Shown here in pieces: positions 1-5,679 of a DNA stretch of 7,105 nucleotides. The stretch comes from Eubacteriales bacterium (GTDB lineage Bacteria > Bacillota > Clostridia > Peptostreptococcales > Anaerovoracaceae). Position numbers and translations under genes: made by a program. The stretch's first letter is position 1. Each line of letters starts with the position of its first letter. The notes beneath the pieces are model-generated. The model worked only from the letters and a program-made list of their open reading frames with translations, was not told the DNA's origin and did no database searches. The stretch spans positions 1 to 7,105 of the forward strand of contig JAQUXD010000090.1 of NCBI GenBank assembly GCA_028692535.1, read 5' to 3'.

Positions 1-1512
1 ATCGTAACGATCCGGAAGGGATCTGCAACCGGAAGCACGGTGGCATACAGCGGCACGATCAATTCAGCGAAGACGGTGATGACTTTAACGCCCACAAGTC
101 CGCTTCTGGAGGATACCAGATATTACATCGTAGTGAAGGCCGGAACGATGATCGATGCCGACGGAGAGGACAATGAAGCGGCGACTTCCTACTTCAACAC
201 CGGCAGCAGCACGGAGAAGCTGGTGGTCACGTATTCCCCTGTTAACGGAGATGCTTCTGTGCCCGCAGACCGGAAGAGTTTTACGATCAACCTCTCTGAG
301 GGCGTTACCCGGTATAACGGGACTTCTCTTTCCACCGGCGACAGCTATCTGAAGAGCAATGTGGTTTTGTTCAGGCGTGGGAACACTGCTGTGAGCGCCT
401 CTGATTATTCGGTTTCTATTAACAGCTCAAGGAGCCGGATCACAATAACATTAGACGACGACTATGCGCTGTCATTGAATACAAGGTATACGATAGGCAT
501 CCTGGCTTCGACGCTTAAAACAGCTGACGGAGACGCAGTAGCGGCTTCCAGCTCGACTTGGACGACGGCAGGGATGCCGGTGCTGAGCAGCGTCGGCGTC
601 GTTGCTCACGAGACGTCCGTGGATTTCAAAGCGACGCCCAACATCAGCGGCAGGATCTACGCCGTATTGTTGCCGGCTGATGCTGCTGCGCCGACAGCGG
701 CTCGGATCCGGGATGGCAAGGACGCGGCGGACACAGCTGCTATTGCCGCCGTTAACGCGGCAACGCCGGCTTCCGGCGCAGCGACGCTGGCACTCTCGTC
801 AGAAGCTGTCACTCGGGATACAGCCTATAAAATTTATGCGGTCCTGTACGACGGCAGCGGCAATGCTTCTCAGGTCGTCAGTTCAGCGGTCACGACAGAG
901 CCTTTAAAGCTAAAGAGTCTGACTATCGTTCCCGATACGGACGCAGCCAATGTCTTGAGTGGTTTCAAATCGAACAAGCTGAACTACGGTACCCTCGTGG
1001 TGCCCAACGGAACCTCCTATGTGGAGGTGACAGCGGAAGCCAATGCGCTGTCCTTTGTTGGAGATCTGACCATCAACGGAGATGTGGAAATGGCCGGCAA
1101 GCAAATCGACTTGTCCGCCGGATCGGCAGATATTTCCGTGGTCGTTCAGGAGCTGGGCAAGCGCAGTGTTACGTACACCGTGACGGTGCAGGTGGCAGGA
1201 AGCGCTGCATTGAACAGCATGACCATCCAAATAGCAGAAGATATAACTGCCTATGAGCCGGGTGTATCTGAACCCTTGCCCATCGGCGCAGACCCGATCC
1301 AGGTAACGTTGGTCATTTCGCCGGAGGATCCGGCTGCGACGATCCGGATCGACGGCGTTACTGTAGCAGCCGGCGATCCGATCACACTGAACCTGGATTC
1401 CACCATCACACGGAAAGATTTTGTGATCGAATCCGCCGATGGTTTGGCAACGAAGACGTATACCATTCGCTTCGACCGTACGCCGTTTCCGGAAGACCCG
1501 TTGGATATTTAA
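1..1512 (+). CDS. S-layer-like / Ig-like beta-sandwich surface protein, 3' part (5' truncated)
   Basis: The frame is open from the first base, so this is the C-terminal 503 residues of a larger protein; the GTG at 40 is just an internal Val codon. Five beta-rich modules can be read (codon numbers in the window). Residues 1-68 are the end of an SbsA-type Ig-like (Big_5) domain, with the 'L..DTRYYIVV...I.DADG' pattern and a terminal 'F.TG'. Residues 73-191 are a second Big_5 domain. Residues 192-301 are a fibronectin-III-like module with an alanine-rich middle and a 'YKIYAVLYDGSGN' strand. Residues 302-401 and 402-493 are two cadherin-like beta-sandwich domains ('LKSLTI...', ending 'YTVTVQV' and 'YTIRF'). 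There is no LPXTG motif, C-terminal membrane helix or SLH repeat in the visible part, so any cell-wall anchor and the signal peptide must lie upstream. Such proteins are usually secreted structural or binding proteins of the cell surface; the ligand is unknown. Domain type is fairly sure, the exact role is not. Confidence 0.85.
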   Translation: MVTIRKGSATGSTVAYSGTINSAKTVMTLTPTSPLLEDTRYYIVVKAGTMIDADGEDNEAATSYFNTGSSTEKLVVTYSPVNGDASVPADRKSFTINLSEGVTRYNGTSLSTGDSYLKSNVVLFRRGNTAVSASDYSVSINSSRSRITITLDDDYALSLNTRYTIGILASTLKTADGDAVAASSSTWTTAGMPVLSSVGVVAHETSVDFKATPNISGRIYAVLLPADAAAPTAARIRDGKDAADTAAIAAVNAATPASGAATLALSSEAVTRDTAYKIYAVLYDGSGNASQVVSSAVTTEPLKLKSLTIVPDTDAANVLSGFKSNKLNYGTLVVPNGTSYVEVTAEANALSFVGDLTINGDVEMAGKQIDLSAGSADISVVVQELGKRSVTYTVTVQVAGSAALNSMTIQIAEDITAYEPGVSEPLPIGADPIQVTLVISPEDPAATIRIDGVTVAAGDPITLNLDSTITRKDFVIESADGLATKTYTIRFDRTPFPEDPLDI

Positions 1513-1529
1513 AAAGCTTTTCAAAAACC

Positions 1530-1557
1530 AAGCCGCCATTTATTCATGGCGGCTTTT
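1530..1557 (+). terminator. Rho-independent terminator after the surface protein gene
   Basis: A perfect 9-bp stem AGCCGCCAT (1531-1539) / ATGGCGGCT (1546-1554) encloses a 6-base loop. It can extend by one A-T pair and is followed by a short T run. It begins 18 bases after the stop codon. An A5 run just upstream (1524-1528) would give a T tract on the other strand, so it may also work in reverse. The T run on the + strand is short, so termination efficiency is uncertain. Confidence 0.75.
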
Positions 1558-1573
1558 GCTCGGCAATATCAAA

Positions 1574-1643
1574 TTGGCGCATACAGAAGTACTTCCGTGT
1601 TCATGCGTAATACTATTCAATTGTAATAAGCTGTATGCGCCAA
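1574..1643. repeat. 70-bp segment bounded by perfect 13-bp inverted repeats
   Basis: TTGGCGCATACAG at 1574-1586 is matched exactly by its reverse complement CTGTATGCGCCAA at 1631-1643, with 44 bases between. The inner part contains the palindrome GAAGTACTTC (1586-1595) and an AT-rich stretch around CAATTG. There is no T run after either arm, so it is not a typical terminator. I see no target-site duplication outside the arms and no open frame inside. It could be a miniature inverted-repeat element, the fold of a small RNA, or a protein-binding site pair. Structure is certain, function is not. Confidence 0.6.
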
Positions 1644-1665
1644 AGTGAACAAAAGAGAGAATACA

Positions 1666-1680
1666 TGTTAAATATTAACA
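1666..1680. promoter_or_regulatory. 15-bp palindrome TGTTAA-N3-TTAACA, possible operator
   Basis: Six-base arms TGTTAA and TTAACA flank the spacer ATA, 74 bases before the amidohydrolase start. The half sites resemble those of Rex-type redox repressors (TTGTTAA-N4-TTAACAA), but the spacer is one base short and the outer T on the left arm is missing. It may be an operator for the downstream gene. No convincing -35/-10 pair could be placed near it: TACTAT at 1690-1695 is a weak -10 candidate without a good -35. AT-rich DNA gives such palindromes by chance fairly often. Confidence 0.3.
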
Positions 1681-1742
1681 AATCAATAGTACTATAGCAA
1701 AAGAGGCAGGTCAAGAAAAAAAATCCATAATTTCTAAAATGC

Positions 1743-1746
1743 GGAG
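1743..1746 (+). promoter_or_regulatory. Ribosome binding site that fixes the amidohydrolase start at 1754
   Basis: GGAG at 1743-1746 lies seven bases before the ATG at 1754. The upstream in-frame ATG at 1739 sits only two bases before this GGAG and has only weak, A-rich sequence before it. Starting at 1754 also gives the N-terminus MKIVCVNGTIYTMD, which matches how this amidohydrolase family normally begins. Confidence 0.7.
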
Positions 1747-1753
1747 AAACTGT

Positions 1754-3388
1754 ATGAAAATTGTTTGTGTCAACGGGACCATTTATACCATGGACAAGGA
1801 GAATTCCGTCGCTTCGGCCATCGGGTTTGAGAACGGGCGCGTTACTGTCGTGGGCGGAAATGCAACGGTGTTGGCGCAGGTGGAGCGCCCGGATCGGGTC
1901 ATCGACTTGAAGGGCAAGGCTTTGCTTCCGGGATTTTATGATGGCCACCTGCACCTTTTAAGCTATGGTTACAGCAAGAGGATGGCTTATTTGGATGACT
2001 GCGCCGGCATCGAAGACTTGATCCATAGCGTAAAAGAGCACATCAAGCAATGTGATCTGATGCCGGGCACTTGGGTAGAAGGCCGTGGTTGGAACGAAGG
2101 CGTGTATCCGGAACGGCGGATGCCTGATCGTCACGATTTGGATCGGATCTCAACGGATCACATGATCGTTCTGGGGCGTTCCTGCAGCTTTGCATGTGTG
2201 GTCAATACGAAAGCATTGCAGACATTGGGAATGCTTGAAGCTCCGCCTCGGGCGGAAGCGGGATCCGTGGAGCTGGATGCGGAAGGTATTCCAACCGGTG
2301 TTTTTCTCGGAGAGGCCACGCACCTGGTGTATTCAAAACTACCACAACTGGGTATAACAGGTATCAAACAGGCTGTGCTTGACGCCTGCGGAGATTATGT
2401 GCGCGCAGGTATCACCTCTGTGGATACGGACGACTTTGAATTGACAAGGGCCGGTACATTTCGCCAGATCCTGCAGGCTTACTTTGAACTGGATAAGGCC
2501 GGGCAGCTGCCGATTCGCGTCAGTGAGATGCTCTATCTGCCCACCCGAGAATTGTTGGAGGATTTCCTGACGACAGAATACCGGACCGGCTACGGTTCAC
2601 CTTTCTTTCGGATCGGCAGATTTAAACTGTTGACGGACGGTTCGCTGGGAACAAGAGGCGCTGCATTGATGGAACCCTATGCCGACTCGGCCGGCGCAAT
2701 GGGCTCCGTCATGCTGCGCCAAAAGGAGCTTTCGGCGCTGATGCGAAGAGCTTATGAAAACGGCTTGGATCTGGTCGGTGACGGCATCGGAGATCGAGGG
2801 ATCTATATGCTTCTTAAAGCCTATGAACCTCTGGTGAACGAAAATCCCGGAAAGGACCTTCGCTTTTGTATCGATCATTCCCAGATCACTACCGAAGGCA
2901 TCATCGAAGAGTATAAACGTCTGAATGTGATCGGGGGCTGTGAATTGGTTTTCGTAGCCTCGGATATCAATATCGTGGAGGGCCGGGTAGGCCTGCACCG
3001 GGCTTCATTGTCCTACAACTGGAAACGTTTTTATGATCTTGGCGTGACGGTGACCTCCGGATCCGACAGTCCGGTGGAGCCTTACGAACCGTTGCTTGGA
3101 ATTCATGCTGCGGTGAACCGAAGAAATTGGTCGGGAAAGCCGGCGGGAGGCTGGCTGCCCGAACAGCGACTCAGCGTGGAGCAGGCTGTTCGAGCCTTGA
3201 CCACAGGTTCAGCTTACGCGGCCCGGGAGGAACACTTGAAAGGAACGCTGGAAGTCGGAAAATATGCCGACGCAGTCGTCCTTTCCGAGAACATTTTTCA
3301 AATCGACCCGGCCCGCATCGATCAGGCTGCCGTCCTGATGACGATCGTGGACGGCCATATTGCTTGGGAAGACGGAACTATAGAATAA
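1754..3388 (+). CDS. Amidohydrolase family 3 protein (YtcJ/NfdA-like), 544 aa
   Basis: A metal-dependent TIM-barrel hydrolase of the amidohydrolase superfamily, related to YtcJ and N-substituted formamide deformylase; probably cytoplasmic, since no signal peptide or membrane segment is seen. The small beta-domain comes first (residues 1-55, 'NGTIYTMD...A.GF.NGRV'). The metal-site motifs follow: H65-x-H67 in 'LPGFYDGHLHL', K291 in 'RFKLLTDGSLGTRGAAL' (the usual carboxylated lysine), H375 in 'IDHSQ' and D438 in 'SGSDSPVEPYEPL'. The C-terminal 'GTLEVGKYADAVVLS' completes the beta-domain. Length is normal for the family. Oddity: the usual 'VHAIGD' motif reads 'VGDGIGD' (341-347), so the strand-5 ligand His is Asp343 (codon GAC, 2780-2782). 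Substrate is unknown; family members act on amide, formamide or related C-N bonds. It stands alone, with a terminator after it, and has no visible link to the glycan genes. Family assignment is firm, activity is not. Confidence 0.93.
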   Translation: MKIVCVNGTIYTMDKENSVASAIGFENGRVTVVGGNATVLAQVERPDRVIDLKGKALLPGFYDGHLHLLSYGYSKRMAYLDDCAGIEDLIHSVKEHIKQCDLMPGTWVEGRGWNEGVYPERRMPDRHDLDRISTDHMIVLGRSCSFACVVNTKALQTLGMLEAPPRAEAGSVELDAEGIPTGVFLGEATHLVYSKLPQLGITGIKQAVLDACGDYVRAGITSVDTDDFELTRAGTFRQILQAYFELDKAGQLPIRVSEMLYLPTRELLEDFLTTEYRTGYGSPFFRIGRFKLLTDGSLGTRGAALMEPYADSAGAMGSVMLRQKELSALMRRAYENGLDLVGDGIGDRGIYMLLKAYEPLVNENPGKDLRFCIDHSQITTEGIIEEYKRLNVIGGCELVFVASDINIVEGRVGLHRASLSYNWKRFYDLGVTVTSGSDSPVEPYEPLLGIHAAVNRRNWSGKPAGGWLPEQRLSVEQAVRALTTGSAYAAREEHLKGTLEVGKYADAVVLSENIFQIDPARIDQAAVLMTIVDGHIAWEDGTIE

Positions 3389-3421
3389 AAGAACGACGGC
3401 CGCGGAACGACCGTCGCTTTT
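3387..3421. terminator. Bidirectional terminator between convergent genes
   Basis: The stem CGACGG (3394-3399) / CCGTCG (3411-3416) encloses an 11-base loop. It is flanked by AAAAG on the left and CTTTT on the right, so each strand has a T-rich tail; the minus-strand tail TTCTTTTATT is the better one. It fills most of the 55-bp gap between the amidohydrolase stop at 3388 and the stop of the opposing membrane protein gene at 3444, and so can end both transcripts. Confidence 0.75.
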
Positions 3422-3443
3422 GTGGCTTCATCGGAAAAACCTG

Positions 3444-5489
3444 TCAGCTTCGCTTAGCCAGCATGTCGTTGATCACAATGCCCAAACCCAAAAGACCATA
3501 GAACATAGGCATGACGGAAACGGAGCTGTCGTTGACCAGGGCTGCGGCCAGAAATCCGGTGATCCCGAAGAAGATGCCGCTGCCGACGAAGGTCAGAAAA
3601 TCATCGCCGAAAGCTGCCTTGCGATAGAGTCGGGCGCTGGTGAACAGATAAATACCGAAAAGAGACAGCAAGGCCAACAGGGATACGACGCCGGTGCCGA
3701 TGGCCGCGCCAAGGTACAGGTTGTGGGGCTTGTCAACCACGATATCGTATTGAGCGCCGGTGGAGTATTTACCGGCGTAGTCTTCTTGGGGGAAGGCAGC
3801 ACAATAGGTGTCGGCACCGGTTCCCAGAAGAATCGTCTGCTTTAAGAGCGGAAAGCTTCTGGACCAGATGTAGCCTCTCCAGGAGCCGAAATCCGGGTTG
3901 TTTTCAAAGCCGATATGTTCTACGGGATACAGATCCACAAGCCGCCCCATTCGGTTTCGGTACAGAATATCCTCGGCTGAAACGATGAAATCCCAGGTGA
4001 CTCCCGGCGTATGAAGGCTGATGGCATAGGCTCCGATGGCGGAGGTGTCAACGACGGGTCCCATGGACACCGTAAGGTAGGGGCGATAGCGCACATCATC
4101 CAGCGCATATCGGCTTGGCGAAGCGCCCTGTTCTGCCGGCAGCTCCGTTAGTGAAACGGGCAAATTTTTATCGTCAAGCACTGTAAATCCTGTGAGTTGT
4201 CCTTCCGGACTTCTCTGTGGGGCAATGCTCAAGGGGTGTCCGTTCAAGCTCAGCGCGATACGTTCCGGCTCGGTTTCGAAATAGTTGATCACGGGTTTGA
4301 CCGTGCCGGCCTCGGCTTGCGTCAAAGTCTCCGGATCCGCCGGTTCTTCCAGGGCTGTGGCGCCTGTGACACTTCGAAACGCGCCTTGCAGCTCCGGCGT
4401 CCAGCGGTCGGATGTGACGCCGGCTACCAGTCCTGTGATCACAAACAGGATGAACAATGGCCGCGCCCACTCCAGCAGCTTCTTGTTCAGCAGGATCAGT
4501 CCGGTCAGCCCGATCACGCCCAACCCGAAAAACCCGCCGGAGGAGGCTGAGCCGATCAGATTGTAAATGAGCAGGGCGAACAGGATGCCTAAGCCAAGTT
4601 TTACAGCAGCGCTTTCCTCTTTCTTCCGATTCCAAGCTCGTATGAACAGCATGCCGAACAGAGGAATGAGCAGGGTCAGATAGAAGGATACGTAGTTGAT
4701 ATTGTAAACCGTTTGGTAGATTTGACGGTTCTGGAATGTAAATTTAAGAAAGGGTTCGCCTTGCTGTGCGGCGGCATCGATGCTTTCCCAAAGCGTTACG
4801 CCGGAAGGCCCGGTAGTATTGGGCACCAACAACTTCTGTCCCAGGGCGGTGCGGAAGAAGTCCTTGTCCAGCGCCTGGCTCAGTCCCAGCAAGCTCAGCA
4901 GTCCGCCGGCGGCCGCCAGCGGCCGGAGAAAAAGTTTTACATGCTTTTCGGTACGAACAGAATTGATGATGTAAAACAGAAGGAGCATGTAACACAGCAA
5001 GACCAGTGTGCCTTCAAAGCGGTCGTTCCAACCCAGAAGAGCGAAGGCTTTGTAATCGGAAAACTGATAGGAAGCCGTCACGCAGAGGGCATAGAGCGCC
5101 ATGGGAAGATAGGCGAAGCTCCGGCGGATGGCGAAGGATTGCGTCGTGATCCTGTACAGAAGAAGGATCAGGACCGCCATGGCGCAGAGGAATATGGCAA
5201 GCATTTTGTAGTAGCTGAAGAAATCGGGAATGGAGGAGCTGTCGGTCTGCGGGGTCCAGAAAAACCTGCTCATGGGACGCGTATAGGTGTGCATGCGTAC
5301 GATCAGGATCACAAAGGAGGAGAAGAAGATGGCCGGCAGCAGTTGTCCCGGACCGGTCGGCTCGTCGATCCCCGGAGCATGGCTCATGGCCAGAATGTAG
5401 GGCGTGTGTTCATTTCGCGATGATGCCGGAAGCGCCGGCCTTGTCCGGCTGTCTTTTCGCACCCGGGTTTTCTTTGTTTTTTGCATCAT
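3444..5489 (-). CDS. O-antigen ligase/polymerase (Wzy_C) family membrane protein, 681 aa
   Basis: A polytopic membrane protein of the O-antigen ligase/polymerase family. In Gram-positives these polymerise lipid-linked repeat units or transfer glycan to an acceptor outside the membrane. I read about 12 hydrophobic segments: near residues 49-66, 94-112, 125-141, 159-177, 186-205, 262-283, 296-314, 318-335, 341-359, 590-617, 629-651 and 656-674. Residues 1-48 are a basic, soluble N-terminus. Family-type motifs include 'GWNDRFEGTLVLLCY' (153-167), 'NINYVSFYLTLLIPLF' (263-278), 'GSASSGGFFGLG' (313-324), 'IWSRSFPLLKQTILLGTGAD' (541-560) and 'DKPHNLYL' (586-593). About 230 residues (360-588) form one extracytoplasmic block, much of it beta-rich with no motif I can name. 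The start at 5489 is chosen because AAGGAG lies eight bases before it; an upstream ATG at 5576 would overlap the opposite promoter. Polymerase versus ligase cannot be decided from sequence. Confidence 0.85.
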   Translation of the reverse strand: MMQKTKKTRVRKDSRTRPALPASSRNEHTPYILAMSHAPGIDEPTGPGQLLPAIFFSSFVILIVRMHTYTRPMSRFFWTPQTDSSSIPDFFSYYKMLAIFLCAMAVLILLLYRITTQSFAIRRSFAYLPMALYALCVTASYQFSDYKAFALLGWNDRFEGTLVLLCYMLLLFYIINSVRTEKHVKLFLRPLAAAGGLLSLLGLSQALDKDFFRTALGQKLLVPNTTGPSGVTLWESIDAAAQQGEPFLKFTFQNRQIYQTVYNINYVSFYLTLLIPLFGMLFIRAWNRKKEESAAVKLGLGILFALLIYNLIGSASSGGFFGLGVIGLTGLILLNKKLLEWARPLFILFVITGLVAGVTSDRWTPELQGAFRSVTGATALEEPADPETLTQAEAGTVKPVINYFETEPERIALSLNGHPLSIAPQRSPEGQLTGFTVLDDKNLPVSLTELPAEQGASPSRYALDDVRYRPYLTVSMGPVVDTSAIGAYAISLHTPGVTWDFIVSAEDILYRNRMGRLVDLYPVEHIGFENNPDFGSWRGYIWSRSFPLLKQTILLGTGADTYCAAFPQEDYAGKYSTGAQYDIVVDKPHNLYLGAAIGTGVVSLLALLSLFGIYLFTSARLYRKAAFGDDFLTFVGSGIFFGITGFLAAALVNDSSVSVMPMFYGLLGLGIVINDMLAKRS

Positions 5490-5497
5490 AAACGTCT

Positions 5498-5503
5498 CTC
5501 CTT
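5498..5503 (-). promoter_or_regulatory. Ribosome binding site for the O-antigen ligase-like gene
   Basis: The minus strand reads AAGGAG, eight bases before the ATG at 5489-5487. A second ATG follows directly (5486-5484), giving a Met-Met start. This strong site decides between the 681-residue protein and a 29-residue longer frame beginning at 5576. Confidence 0.8.
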
Positions 5504-5511
5504 GTGGTATC

Positions 5512-5540
5512 AGTGTAGCACACCGGAAAAAGTTAGACAA
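5512..5540 (-). promoter_or_regulatory. SigA-type promoter for the O-antigen ligase-like gene
   Basis: On the minus strand a -35 TTGTCT (5540-5535) and a -10 TACACT (5517-5512) are separated by 17 bases. Transcription would start near 5505, only a few bases before the ribosome binding site, giving an unusually short 5' leader of about 16 bases. Match to consensus is moderate. Confidence 0.5.
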
Positions 5541-5577
5541 TCCGCATTGACTGCACGAAAAACCGGACTGCAACAAT

Positions 5578-5606
5578 TAGACAGAAGCGTGAACACATGT
5601 TATAAT
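5578..5606 (+). promoter_or_regulatory. Strong extended -10 promoter for the sugar dehydratase gene
   Basis: The -35 TAGACA (5578-5583, five of six consensus bases) is 17 bases before a perfect TATAAT (5601-5606), preceded by TG at 5598-5599 as an extended -10. Expected start is near 5613, giving a leader of about 67 bases before the ATG at 5680. This is the best promoter in the window. The leader can form small hairpins (CCGG-ACAG-CCGG at 5615-5626; TTTCG 5652-5656 with CGAAA 5668-5672, the latter overlapping the AAAGGA ribosome binding site), but none is strong enough to call a riboswitch or attenuator. Confidence 0.75.
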
Positions 5607-5679
5607 TTTCCTTGCCGGACAGCCGGTTGATGAAGCATAAACCTGTGGTTGTTTCGTTTGAGGAGACCGAAAGGATACG

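Noticed and set aside
40..42. GTG at 40 as the start of the surface protein
   Set aside because: The frame stays open to position 1 and the upstream residues continue the same Ig-like domain; there is no ribosome binding site before the GTG. The gene is simply cut by the window edge.
1512..1521. AAAAGCTTTT palindrome right after the surface protein stop codon
   Set aside because: A perfect 10-base palindrome in AT-rich DNA with no loop space; it is too short and common to call a functional site, and the real terminator follows it.
910..1539. Open frame of 209 codons on the minus strand opposite the surface protein gene
   Set aside because: It is antisense to a well-supported domain-bearing gene, has no clear ribosome site or known motif, runs through the terminator hairpin, and its composition (many His, Arg, Cys, Gln) is typical of shadow frames.
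1726..1731. CATAAT as a -10 box for the amidohydrolase gene
   Set aside because: It matches five of six consensus bases, but no acceptable -35 lies 16-18 bases upstream (GAGGCA region), so a promoter call is not supported.
1613..1954. Open frame of 113 codons on the minus strand over the intergenic region and the amidohydrolase start
   Set aside because: It has no ribosome site or recognisable domain and mostly overlaps the well-supported amidohydrolase N-terminus in antisense.
4713..5423. Open frame of 236 codons on the plus strand opposite the O-antigen ligase-like gene
   Set aside because: Its protein is rich in Gly, Gln, Lys and His without any recognisable fold, and the opposite strand encodes clear membrane helices and family motifs over the same span.
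5490..5576. 29-residue N-terminal extension of the O-antigen ligase-like protein starting at 5576
   Set aside because: It would run through the predicted minus-strand promoter and overlap the divergent promoter region, lacks a good ribosome site, and is Cys-rich and unlike the family, whereas AAGGAG fits the start at 5489.
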